Positions 1 to 5,950 of a DNA stretch of 8,452 bases are shown here, piece after piece (positions within the stretch are counted from its first letter, which is position 1; each line of letters begins with the position of its first letter). The DNA lies in assembly GCA_024695285.1 (NCBI GenBank), contig JAILIM010000051.1:1-8452 (forward strand). Direction: 5' to 3'. The notes under the pieces were generated by a model. The model was not told the DNA's origin and made no database searches. It saw only the letters and a program-made list of their open reading frames with translations. Source of the DNA: Bacteroidales bacterium. GTDB taxonomy: Bacteria > Bacteroidota > Bacteroidia > Bacteroidales > UBA932. A program made the position numbers and the translations under genes.

Positions 1-313
1 CAGCAGCAGCAGTTTGGGCCTGCCGTGCTCCCGCTGGAAGAAAAAGACTGCCAGCGGCAGCAGTTTGCGCCTGTTATGCTCCTGCTGGAAGAAAAAGACT
101 GCCAGCGGCAGCAGTCTGGGCCTGCCGTGCTCCTGCTGGAAGAAAAAGACTGCCAGCAGCAGTTTGCGCTTGTTATGCTCCCGCTGGAAGAAAAAGACTG
201 CCAGCAGCAGCAGTTTGGGCCTGCCGTGCTCCCGCTGGAAGAAAAAGACTGCCAGCGGCAGCAGTTTGCGCCTGTTATGCTCCTGCTGGAAGAAAAAGAC
301 TGCCAGCAGGAGC
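1..313. repeat. Left array of RAYT-associated palindromic (REP-like) repeats, at least 6 units
   Basis: Six tandem units, spaced 51 bp (one step is 48 bp), each hold a hairpin: a 7-bp arm CCGCTGG or CTGCTGG, a constant 13-nt loop AAGAAAAAGACTG, and a right arm CCAGCGG or CCAGCAG. Hairpins lie at 31-57, 82-108, 133-159, 181-207, 232-258 and 283-309. Most units have the outer box GCTCC directly before or overlapping the left arm, and a CAG-rich run after the right arm. The spacers alternate between two versions, beginning TTTGGGCCTGCCGT and TTTGCGCCTGTTAT, which makes three copies of a roughly 102-bp dimer. The window begins inside the array, so its left end is unknown. The units are far too alike, including the spacers, for a CRISPR. 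The array ends just before a RAYT gene and has a counterpart on the gene's other side, so these are best read as REP-type elements tied to that protein. Confidence 0.88.
279..313. repeat. Gene-proximal left hairpin with extended 11-bp perfect arms
   Basis: The sixth left unit has arms GCTCCTGCTGG (279-289) and CCAGCAGGAGC (303-313), a perfect 11-bp inverted repeat around the 13-nt loop. The other left units pair over only about 7 bp, because the GCTCC box has no partner on their right side. It is the unit closest to the transposase gene, and its likely promoter follows 20 bp later. Confidence 0.85.
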
Positions 314-332
314 TCAAAACGGGAAAAATAAT

Positions 333-340
333 TATTTTTG
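333..340 (+). promoter_or_regulatory. Probable -7 element (TATTTTTG) for the RAYT gene
   Basis: TATTTTTG fits the Bacteroidota -7 consensus TAnnTTTG exactly. Transcription would begin near 346, giving a leader of about 40 nt before the ATG at 386. No clear TTTG -33 box is seen at the expected distance, where the foot of the last left hairpin lies, so the promoter may be weak or influenced by protein bound to that hairpin (inference). Confidence 0.5.
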
Positions 341-385
341 CAGGGAATGATAACGGGTATCCGTACCCACTTAAACTATGATAGT

Positions 386-1276
386 ATGAAAAGAGAAATC
401 AAAGTGTGGCTGGTCACCTCCGAGCATCTGGAGGACAGCCTGTGGTTCCGGGAGGAATCAGACTTCATTGTCGGGATGAACTATGTAGCAGTACAGGTCA
501 CCGTGTCTAAGGTCACAGTCCTGGCACACATCCTTATGTCCAATCACGTTCATTTTCTGATAGTCGGCACCAGGGAAGAAGCAGAGCATTTCATCAATGG
601 TTATAAAAGCCGGTATTCCAACTATTTACAACGCAAGTACGGATTCCTGAAAACCCTCAAGGGCAATGATGTCGACATCCGTGAGATTCCTATTGACCCG
701 GAAAGCATAGCTTGGGCGGCGGCTTATGTTGTCAACAACAGTGTAGCGGCCAACATATGCTCCTACCCTACCCAGTATCCTTGGGGATCCGGTGATGTCT
801 ATTTCAATTGCCAGCCTGTTCAAGGGCTTCCCCTGGCCAACATTTCAGACAGGGAGCGCATTCGTAGACTGAAAAGCAAGATTGTTCTACCCGGAGAATG
901 GCAGTTAAACGCTTCCGGCTATATTTCACCGAGCTTTTATGTGGATAAGAAATACATGGAAGAGGTGGTATTCACGTCCCCACGGAAAATGCACTACTAT
1001 ATTACGTATTCCTCAAAAGCCAGGATGCGTATGGAAATGTCCGAAGACAGTCTGCCTTCCTTCAGGGATCAGACCGTAATTGCAGCTATCCCCGATCTGT
1101 GCCGAAGTCTTTTCGGAAAAGCCGGTTTTCGCGAACTAAATGATACTCAAAAGGTTGAATTTCTGCGCCAACTACGGTATCGCTTTTCGTCCAATGTCAA
1201 CCAGCTCGCCAGGGTCACCGGTCTGAAATACGAAGAAGCCGCAAAACTGCTGGACCGGCCGGTCCAAAAGCTATAA
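386..1276 (+). CDS. REP-associated tyrosine transposase (RAYT, Y1/HUH family)
   Basis: This 296-residue protein belongs to the IS200/IS605-like Y1 transposases. The HUH motif sits in MSNHVHFLIVG with the two metal-binding histidines at 54 and 56, preceded by MNYVAVQVTV, and a basic, Tyr-rich helix follows (GYKSRYSNYLQRKYG, 72-86). The helix AWAAAYVVNNSVAANIC (109-125) and the YPWGSG motif (131-136) match the family's usual YxxxNPVxA...YPWSS region, so Tyr114 is the best candidate nucleophile. The last ~40 residues (FSSNVNQLARVTGLKYEEAAKLL) resemble a helix-turn-helix, as expected for a RAYT that binds REP DNA. The ATG at 386 was preferred because MKREIKVWLVTSEHLEDSLW looks like a family N-terminus and a -7 promoter element overlaps 333-340; a TTG at 338 and an ATG at 347 are in frame upstream. 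Hairpin arrays flank the gene on both sides. The reading frame is intact. Family-level function is ssDNA cleavage and rejoining at REP hairpins; activity here is inferred. Confidence 0.9.
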   Translation: MKREIKVWLVTSEHLEDSLWFREESDFIVGMNYVAVQVTVSKVTVLAHILMSNHVHFLIVGTREEAEHFINGYKSRYSNYLQRKYGFLKTLKGNDVDIREIPIDPESIAWAAAYVVNNSVAANICSYPTQYPWGSGDVYFNCQPVQGLPLANISDRERIRRLKSKIVLPGEWQLNASGYISPSFYVDKKYMEEVVFTSPRKMHYYITYSSKARMRMEMSEDSLPSFRDQTVIAAIPDLCRSLFGKAGFRELNDTQKVEFLRQLRYRFSSNVNQLARVTGLKYEEAAKLLDRPVQKL

Positions 1277-1287
1277 TCACACATACT

Positions 1288-1322
1288 GCTCCCGCAGGGC
1301 AGAAAAGACTTCCAGCGGGAGC
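1288..1322. repeat. Gene-proximal right hairpin with extended 11-bp arms (one mismatch)
   Basis: Arms GCTCCCGCAGG (1288-1298) and CCAGCGGGAGC (1312-1322) pair at 10 of 11 positions around a 13-nt loop. Like the innermost left hairpin, and unlike the remaining right units, it carries both GCTCC and GGAGC boxes. The two extended hairpins bracket the transposase gene symmetrically. Confidence 0.8.
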
Positions 1323-1525
1323 AAAAGAGCCTCCAGGTGATGCCGCTGGACAGAAAAGACTTCCAGCGGGAGCAAAAGAGCCTCCAGGTGACGCCGCTGG
1401 GCAGAAAAGACTTCCAGCGGGAGCAAGGGCCCTCCAGGTGACGCTGCTGGACAGAAAAGACTTCCAGCGGGAGCAAAAGAGCCTCCAGGTGACGCCGCTG
1501 GGCAAAAAAAACGTCCAGCGGGAGC
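1288..1525. repeat. Right array of RAYT-associated palindromic (REP-like) repeats, 5 units
   Basis: Five units with 50-51 bp spacing each carry a CCGCTGG-type left arm, a 13-nt loop close to ACAGAAAAGACTT, and the right arm CCAGCGG followed by GGAGC. Hairpin cores are at 1292-1318, 1343-1369, 1394-1420, 1444-1470 and 1495-1521. The linker is about GAGCAAAAGAGCCTCCAGG and differs completely from the left-array linkers. Stem, loop length and period match the left array, and the loop cores (AGAAAAGACT against GAAAAAGACT) are in the same orientation. The outer box is mirrored: GGAGC lies after the hairpin here, whereas GCTCC lies before it on the left. The last unit has a diverged loop (GCAAAAAAAACGT). 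The array starts 11 bp after the transposase stop codon. Confidence 0.88.
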
Positions 1526-1570
1526 AAAAGGACGGGGCAGGGATGGGGCTAATGGCCAGAGGCAAGGCTC

Positions 1571-1623
1571 AGGGCCAGGGCCAGGAACAAGGGGCCAGGG
1601 CCAGGAACAAGGGGCCAGGGGCC
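1571..1623. repeat. 20-bp GC-rich tandem repeat
   Basis: GGGGCCAGGGCCAGGAACAA occurs at 1591-1610, is preceded by a copy differing at its first base (1571-1590), and is followed by a partial copy from 1611. The unit itself contains the sub-repeat GGCCAG. The tract has no palindromic hairpin core and is not related to the 51-bp units. It lies outside any supported gene. Confidence 0.8.
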
Positions 1624-1631
1624 GGTGCCAG

Positions 1632-1660
1632 CCCACGCCCACACCCACACCCACACCCAC
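1632..1660. repeat. 6-bp CCCACA microsatellite
   Basis: About five copies of a CCCACA-like hexamer, the first with G in place of A, run straight into the A-tract of the neighbouring terminator. On the minus strand this places GTGGGT repeats just past the end of the rpmE2 transcript. Confidence 0.8.
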
Positions 1661-1697
1661 AAAAAAAAGGCCCGGATTCCTTGAACCCGGGCCTTTT
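1661..1697 (-). terminator. Intrinsic terminator downstream of rpmE2
   Basis: AAAAGGCCCGG (1665-1675) and CCGGGCCTTTT (1687-1697) form a perfect 11-bp stem with an 11-nt loop. Read on the minus strand, a run of eight T follows the GC-rich stem, as expected for rho-independent termination of rpmE2, whose stop codon is 21 bp away. The stem is flanked by A/T runs on both sides, so it may also stop transcription arriving from the left. Confidence 0.88.
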
Positions 1698-1717
1698 GCC
1701 TATCTGTATCGCTTGAA

Positions 1718-1969
1718 TTACTTCTTGCGAGCCTTGTAACGCTGGTAGAACTGGTCCACGCGGCCGGCGGTGTCGACGATCTTCATCTTGCCGGTGTAGA
1801 AAGGGTGAGACGTGTTGGAAATCTCAAGCTTCACAAGAGGATATTCAACACCCTCGATAGTTATCGTCTCCTTAGTGTTGGCGCAACTGCGGGTGATGAA
1901 CACATCTTCGTTGGACATATCCTTGAAAGCTACAAGTCGGTAGGTTTCGGGATGGATTCCTTGCTTCAT
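1718..1969 (-). CDS. rpmE2: 50S ribosomal protein L31, type B
   Basis: The 83-residue protein starts [20 protein letters not shown] and contains [19 protein letters not shown] and [14 protein letters not shown], which are hallmarks of type B L31 in the large ribosomal subunit. It lacks the CxxC zinc ribbon of type A L31; the only cysteine is Cys29, so it is a zinc-independent form. The start at 1969 was chosen because it matches the family N-terminus; an upstream in-frame ATG at 2056 would add 29 unrelated residues and lies before the probable promoter. The gene has its own -33/-7 promoter and a strong terminator, so it is probably a single-gene transcript, although read-through from the namZ-like gene is possible. 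Confidence 0.96.
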   Translation of the reverse strand: MKQGIHPETYRLVAFKDMSNEDVFITRSCANTKETITIEGVEYPLVKLEISNTSHPFYTGKMKIVDTAGRVDQFYQRYKARKK

Positions 1970-1994
1970 AAAACTAGTTTTAAAAAATCGGCCG

Positions 1995-2026
1995 CAAATA
2001 TAGTTCTTTTTTCTTTTAAATACAAC
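1995..2026 (-). promoter_or_regulatory. rpmE2 promoter (Bacteroidota -33/-7 type)
   Basis: Read on the minus strand, TATATTTG (2002 down to 1995) is a perfect TAnnTTTG -7 element, with GTTG (2026 down to 2023) 20 bp upstream as a near-match to the TTTG -33 box. The leader would be about 20 nt. The -33 region is adjacent to the stop codon of the namZ-like gene. Confidence 0.75.
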
Positions 2027-2027
2027 T

Positions 2028-3086
2028 TTATTTAATGCGGTATGGAGCGTCGTCATAGAGCAGGTAGCGCTTGGCTTTGCGTATCCACTTCTGCTCTTCG
2101 AGCTTGACGTGTTCCTGGACTATGTCGAATGTGATGCCGCCGCGCAGGTATTCGCTGACCACGGGATCGTCGATGCGGTCGAGCAGAGAGCGGGTGATCT
2201 CAAAGCGGGAGTCGCGGTCCGCAACCCAGCGCATCAGCTGTATGGTGTGGAGCAGCGAATGGTAAGGGGCGCCGGGCAGCAGGATGATCTGGTAGCCGCG
2301 GCACACTTCCCCGGCGTACTTTCCCCACGCGGGCTGGAATTCACAGGGGCGCATCAGCACACCCTGGGGGCTAGGGGGAACGGCAGAATTGCTGAGGAAC
2401 GGAGCTCCGATATATTCATACGGACGCGGCGTACCGATGCCCGGAGTCACGGATGTTTCGGTCCACAGGGCTCCCCCGCTGTACATGTAGCAGCTGAAGA
2501 GGCCGGGGATGTCGGGCGCCGGAGCTATTGCCCACGGCAGCAGGTCCTTGCCGGCATCCGAAGCGAGGGCGGAAATCACGTGCAGGGGGAAGCGGGCGCC
2601 TATTTCGCTGCAATAGAGGTTGCATAGCTCACCGAGGGTGAGGCCGTGGCGGTGGGCCACCTTGGGCGTCCATGCGTCCGGTTCGAGGACGGGTATGGTG
2701 CCCTCGACGACACGTCCTGCCGGGTTGATGTGGTCCACGATATAGATCGATGGGCCATCCTCCATGCGTGCCCTGAAGCTCAGCAGGCGCAGGACGTCAC
2801 GGGTCGGGCCGAAGTAGCGGGAGCCGCAGTCCTGTATCTCCACCACCACGGCATCAAGCCCTTCGAGTTCCTCGATGCTGAAATCTATGTGCCCTGCTTC
2901 CGGGGAGAACTCGGCTCCGGACGGACGGAACACGCGGACGAGGTTGCCGCGGGCGCGGAAAATGTCTTCAAGGTAGGACTGGGAGGTGCAGCTCCAGCTG
3001 CCGGGCGTGCAGAAGCAAGCCACGCGGCCTTCGAGCAGGCCCCTGTCAAGCTGGTCTGCTATCGGTGTTGTCCTGAAGCTAAACAT
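2028..3086 (-). CDS. DUF1343/NamZ-like protein without signal peptide
   Basis: This 352-residue protein matches the DUF1343 family (exo-beta-N-acetylmuramidase NamZ/YbbC type, which releases MurNAc from peptidoglycan fragments). Recognisable blocks are [20 protein letters not shown] (78-97, family vDiQDvGaRfYTY), [13 protein letters not shown] (117-129, family DRPNPigG.veGp), [13 protein letters not shown] (146-158) and [17 protein letters not shown] (214-230, family GRGTdtPFe.iGAPw). It begins directly with the catalytic-domain region ([20 protein letters not shown]) and shows no signal peptide or lipobox. The usual PEHG block reads RPSGAEF...SPEAGH, so the active site may be altered. Its ATG overlaps the glmM stop by 8 bp, implying co-transcription and probable translational coupling. 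A cytoplasmic role in recycling imported wall sugars is an inference; a changed substrate or lost activity is equally possible. Confidence 0.8.
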   Translation of the reverse strand: MFSFRTTPIADQLDRGLLEGRVACFCTPGSWSCTSQSYLEDIFRARGNLVRVFRPSGAEFSPEAGHIDFSIEELEGLDAVVVEIQDCGSRYFGPTRDVLRLLSFRARMEDGPSIYIVDHINPAGRVVEGTIPVLEPDAWTPKVAHRHGLTLGELCNLYCSEIGARFPLHVISALASDAGKDLLPWAIAPAPDIPGLFSCYMYSGGALWTETSVTPGIGTPRPYEYIGAPFLSNSAVPPSPQGVLMRPCEFQPAWGKYAGEVCRGYQIILLPGAPYHSLLHTIQLMRWVADRDSRFEITRSLLDRIDDPVVSEYLRGGITFDIVQEHVKLEEQKWIRKAKRYLLYDDAPYRIK

Positions 3087-4497
3087 TGCCGATTATGTCG
3101 TTGGCAAGCGCTACGACTTCCTGGGCCAGGGCCTCGGCTTCGGCCTCGGTAGGGGCTTCGGAATAGATACGGATGATAGGCTCGGTATTGGAGCGGCGCA
3201 GGTGGACCCAGCGGCGGCTGGCTTCGAAATCTATCTTCACGCCGTCGATGGTGTTGACTTTTTCGTTCTTGTAGTGGTCCTTCATCGCATCCAGGATGCG
3301 GTTGATGAGGGCGCTGTCGCTCAGGTCTATGCGGTTCTTGGCGATGAAATACTGCGGGAGCGTCGCTTTGTATTCGCTGGCTTTCAGGCCGTTATGGGCA
3401 AGCTTGCTGAGGAAGAGCGCCACTCCGACCATGGCGTCGCGGCCGCAGTGGGAGGCGGGATATATGACGCCGCCGTTGCCTTCGCCGCCGATCAGGGCGC
3501 CGACTTCGTGCATCTTGGTGGTCACGTTGACTTCACCTACGGCGGAGGCGTAGTAGGTTCCGCCGTGGGCTTCGGTGACGTCGCGCAAGGCCCTGCTGGA
3601 GCTGAGGTTGGAGACGGTTGCCAGCGGTTTCACGCCACGCTTGACAGCATCGTCGAGAAGGTAGTCGGCCACGGCCACGAGGGTGTATTCCTCCACGAAG
3701 GGTTCGCCGTTTTCGCAGATGAAGGCCAGGCGGTCCACGTCGGGATCGACGCTGATGCCCAGGTCGGCCTTTTTCTTTACCACGGTCTCGCTGAGATCCG
3801 TCAGGTTCTTGGGAAGCGGTTCGGGGTTGTGGGCGAAGTCGCCGGTGGGGTTGCCGTTCAGGGTTATGCACTTGACACCCAGGCGCTTGAGCAGGCGGGG
3901 CATGATGATGCCGCCCACGGAGTTGATGGCGTCGAGGACTACAGTGAAGCCGGCCTTGCGTATAGCTTCGGCATCGACGGCCTCGAGCTTGAGCACGGCG
4001 TCGATGTGCTCGTCGGTGAAGTCGTGGTCTTCGATGCAGCCTATCTCATCGACGGGAGCGAAGTCGAAATCGCCGCTTTCGGCGCAGTCGAGTATAGCCT
4101 GGCCCTGGGCCGCATTGAGGAACTCGCCGTGCTCGTTGAGGAGCTTGAGGGCGTTCCACTGGCGGGGATTGTGGCTGGCTGTGATGATTATGCCGCCGTC
4201 TGCCTGGCTGAATGTCACGGCGAGCTCGGTGGTCGGGGTGCTGGCGAAGCCGCAACGCACCACGTCCACACCGCAGGCAATGAGGGTGCCGCAGACGAGC
4301 TGCTCGACCATTTCACCGCTGATGCGTGCGTCGCGGCCCACGACGACCTTGTAGCGGTCGCCGAACGGCTGCTTTCGCTCGCGGAGGCATTTGCAGTAGG
4401 CGTATGTGAATTTAACTATGTCGACGGGGGTCAAGTTGTCTCCGGTGGCACCGCCTATGGTGCCGCGGATGCCGGAAATTGATTTAATTAGTGCCAT
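3079..4497 (-). CDS. glmM: Phosphoglucosamine mutase-type phosphohexomutase
   Basis: A full-length 472-residue alpha-D-phosphohexomutase. The N-terminal SGIRGTIGG is followed by the phosphoserine loop TASHNPRQWN (Ser108), the metal loop DPDVDR (Asp251, 253, 255), the sugar-specificity loop GGEGNGG (337-343) and the phosphate-binding loop RRSNTEPIIRIYSEA (434-448). GlmM interconverts GlcN-6-P and GlcN-1-P on the way to UDP-GlcNAc in the cytoplasm. The specificity loop is of the GEGNGG kind rather than the typical bacterial GEQSGH, so phosphomannomutase or dual activity cannot be excluded. The ATG at 4497 (MALIKSISGIRG) was preferred over the in-frame ATG at 4506 because the latter overlaps the probable -7 box. 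It is divergent from the M20 peptidase and overlaps the downstream namZ-like gene. Confidence 0.9.
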   Translation of the reverse strand: MALIKSISGIRGTIGGATGDNLTPVDIVKFTYAYCKCLRERKQPFGDRYKVVVGRDARISGEMVEQLVCGTLIACGVDVVRCGFASTPTTELAVTFSQADGGIIITASHNPRQWNALKLLNEHGEFLNAAQGQAILDCAESGDFDFAPVDEIGCIEDHDFTDEHIDAVLKLEAVDAEAIRKAGFTVVLDAINSVGGIIMPRLLKRLGVKCITLNGNPTGDFAHNPEPLPKNLTDLSETVVKKKADLGISVDPDVDRLAFICENGEPFVEEYTLVAVADYLLDDAVKRGVKPLATVSNLSSSRALRDVTEAHGGTYYASAVGEVNVTTKMHEVGALIGGEGNGGVIYPASHCGRDAMVGVALFLSKLAHNGLKASEYKATLPQYFIAKNRIDLSDSALINRILDAMKDHYKNEKVNTIDGVKIDFEASRRWVHLRRSNTEPIIRIYSEAPTEAEAEALAQEVVALANDIIGNV

Positions 4498-4503
4498 AAT
4501 GTA

Positions 4504-4535
4504 CAAATATAATTATTATCTTTACAACATGAAAA
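4504..4535 (-). promoter_or_regulatory. glmM promoter, very short leader
   Basis: On the minus strand TATATTTG (4511 down to 4504) is a perfect -7 element. A T-rich stretch lies 20 bp upstream (TTTT, 4535 down to 4532) in place of TTTG. The -7 element ends 6 bp before the glmM ATG, so the transcript would start at or within a few bases of the start codon. The -33 region falls inside the first codons of the divergent peptidase gene. Confidence 0.6.
4517..4524 (+). promoter_or_regulatory. Possible -7 element for the M20 peptidase gene
   Basis: TATCTTTA matches TAnnTTTG at all but the last base and ends 4 bp before the ATG at 4529. No TTTG -33 box is visible upstream. If used, the mRNA would be leaderless, like that proposed for glmM on the other strand. 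Confidence 0.35.
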
Positions 4536-5893
4536 AATACATCGAACAAAATAAGGAAAGATTCTTCGAGGAGCTTTTCTCCCTGCTGCGGATCCCGTCC
4601 GTGAGTGCAAAAGCCGACCATAAACCTGACATGTATGCCTGCGCGGAGCGGCTCTCGGAGCTGCTGCTTGAGGCGGGGGCCGACAGCGCCGGCCTTTGGG
4701 AAACGGCCGGTAATCCGGTGGTTTTCGGGCAGAAAACTGTGGATCCTTCGGCTCCGGCCGTGCTTGTCTACGGCCACTACGACGTCCAGCCGCCGGAGCC
4801 GCTCGAGAAATGGCGCACCGATCCATTCGAGCCGGTTCTGGGGCCTGATCCCGCGACTGGCGAGGAGGCCATCTGGGGGCGCGGCGCCAACGACGACAAG
4901 GGCCAGCTGTTCATGCACATAAAGGCCTTCGAGTATCTGGTGCGGAACGGTCTGCTGCGGCACAACGTGAAGTTCATGTTCGAGGGCGAGGAAGAGATCG
5001 GAAGCCCTTCCCTGCCTGCCTGGATAAAGGCGCACAAGAAGATGCTCGCCGCAGACGTCTGCCTGGTGAGCGACACCACCATGATAAGCGACAAGGTGCC
5101 GTCAATCAACTGCGGAATGCGCGGCCTCAGCTACCTGGAAGTCAAGGTCACCGGGCCCAACAAGGACCTGCACTCCGGCCACTACGGCGGCGCCGTCGCC
5201 AATCCTATCCAGGTGCTCAGCGAGATGATAGCCAAGCTCTTCGACTCCGACGGACGAGTTGCCGTGCCGGGCTTCTACGACAAGGTAGTGGAGCTTTCCC
5301 GCGCCGACAGGAAGATGCTGGCGCGCGCTCCGTTCGATGCGGCCGAATACAAGGAGTTCCTCGGCGTACGCGAGCTGCGCGGCGAGAAGGGTTACACTCC
5401 CCTGGAGCGTACCGGAATCAGGCCTTGCCTGGATGTCTGCGGCATCTGGGGCGGCTACACGGGCGAGGGCGCCAAAACCGTGCTTCCCTCCGAAGCCCAC
5501 GCCAAGATATCCATGCGCCTGGTGCCCAACCAGCGAAGCGCCGAGATCACCAGGCTGTTCGCCAGGCACTTCAAGTCCCTGGCGCCTAAGAGCGTGCGGG
5601 TTGAAGTGAAGCCTTGCGAAGGCGGTGACGGCTTCCTGATCCCGATCAGCAGCAGCGCCTACAAGGCGGCCAGCCGCGCCATGGCCGAGGTCTACGGCAT
5701 CGAGCCGGTCCCGTCGCGCGGCGGCGGCAGCATCGCAGTTCTCGCCGAGGTCCAGAAGATCCTCGGCATCGATCCGCTCCTGATGGGTTTCGGCCTCGAG
5801 CGCGACACCATCCACTCCCCCAACGAAAGCTACCTGCTCAGCCAGTTCTTCCGCGGCATGGAAAGCATCGCGCTGTTCTACAAATACTACTGA
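4529..5893 (+). CDS. M20-family dipeptidase/metallopeptidase
   Basis: A complete 454-residue M20 (ArgE/DapE/CNDP-type) metallopeptidase. Metal and catalytic residues are visible: His83 and Asp85 in VYGHYDVQPPE, the bridging Asp122 in GRGANDDKGQ, catalytic Glu155 and metal Glu156 in FEGEEEIGS, Asp182 in LVSDTTM, and His429 in RDTIHSPNE. The lid/dimerisation domain begins around NCGMRGLSYLEVKVTGPNKD and includes DLHSGHYGG (His215). It lacks a signal peptide, so it should act in the cytoplasm on di- or short peptides using two metal ions (probably zinc). The ATG at 4529 (MKKYIEQNKERFFEELF) fits the family start; longer in-frame starts would run back through glmM. The product fits carnosinase-like dipeptidases, but the exact substrate cannot be told. 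Confidence 0.92.
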   Translation: MKKYIEQNKERFFEELFSLLRIPSVSAKADHKPDMYACAERLSELLLEAGADSAGLWETAGNPVVFGQKTVDPSAPAVLVYGHYDVQPPEPLEKWRTDPFEPVLGPDPATGEEAIWGRGANDDKGQLFMHIKAFEYLVRNGLLRHNVKFMFEGEEEIGSPSLPAWIKAHKKMLAADVCLVSDTTMISDKVPSINCGMRGLSYLEVKVTGPNKDLHSGHYGGAVANPIQVLSEMIAKLFDSDGRVAVPGFYDKVVELSRADRKMLARAPFDAAEYKEFLGVRELRGEKGYTPLERTGIRPCLDVCGIWGGYTGEGAKTVLPSEAHAKISMRLVPNQRSAEITRLFARHFKSLAPKSVRVEVKPCEGGDGFLIPISSSAYKAASRAMAEVYGIEPVPSRGGGSIAVLAEVQKILGIDPLLMGFGLERDTIHSPNESYLLSQFFRGMESIALFYKYY

Positions 5894-5926
5894 GATAAAT
5901 TCGCGAATAATCCTTAATTTCGCAGA

Positions 5927-5950
5927 ATGAACCAGTTCGATTCCGTCTGG
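5927..5950 (+). other. Possible 5' remnant of a lost gene (start codon plus 7 codons)
   Basis: ATG at 5927 opens a frame beginning MNQFDSVW, preceded by TAATTTCG (5915-5922), one mismatch from the -7 consensus, in the same promoter-to-ATG spacing as glmM. From about 5951 the sequence instead matches the antisense exonuclease remnant, and the frame closes at 6032-6034. This could be the start of a gene whose remainder was deleted together with the exonuclease 3' end. The identity of that gene is unknown and the match is short, so chance is possible. Confidence 0.25.

Noticed and set aside
1..313. CRISPR array
   Set aside because: The intervals between hairpins are themselves repeated, there are no unique spacers, and no cas genes are present; a RAYT gene explains the array better.
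14..381. Long open frames running through the left repeat array (repeating LEEKDCQ or CSRWKKKTAS peptides)
   Set aside because: The unit length is a multiple of three and lacks stops in these frames, so open reading is a by-product of the tandem repeat; no promoter or plausible domain is seen.
1147..1660. Minus-strand open frames through the right array and the GC-rich tract
   Set aside because: They are explained by the near-51-bp periodicity and low-complexity sequence, and one overlaps the 3' end of the transposase gene in antisense.
1970..2056. N-terminally extended L31 starting at 2056
   Set aside because: The extra 29 residues do not match L31, and the perfect -7 promoter element lies inside them.
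2986..4482. 498-residue plus-strand open frame opposite glmM
   Set aside because: It is antisense to a clearly recognisable phosphohexomutase with all motifs intact; long shadow frames are common in GC-rich genes.
5838..5948. C-terminal extension of the exonuclease frame into the peptidase gene
   Set aside because: Family resemblance stops near 5949; the rest (RRNRTGSF onward) is translated from intergenic and antisense peptidase sequence, so it was left out of the pseudogene.
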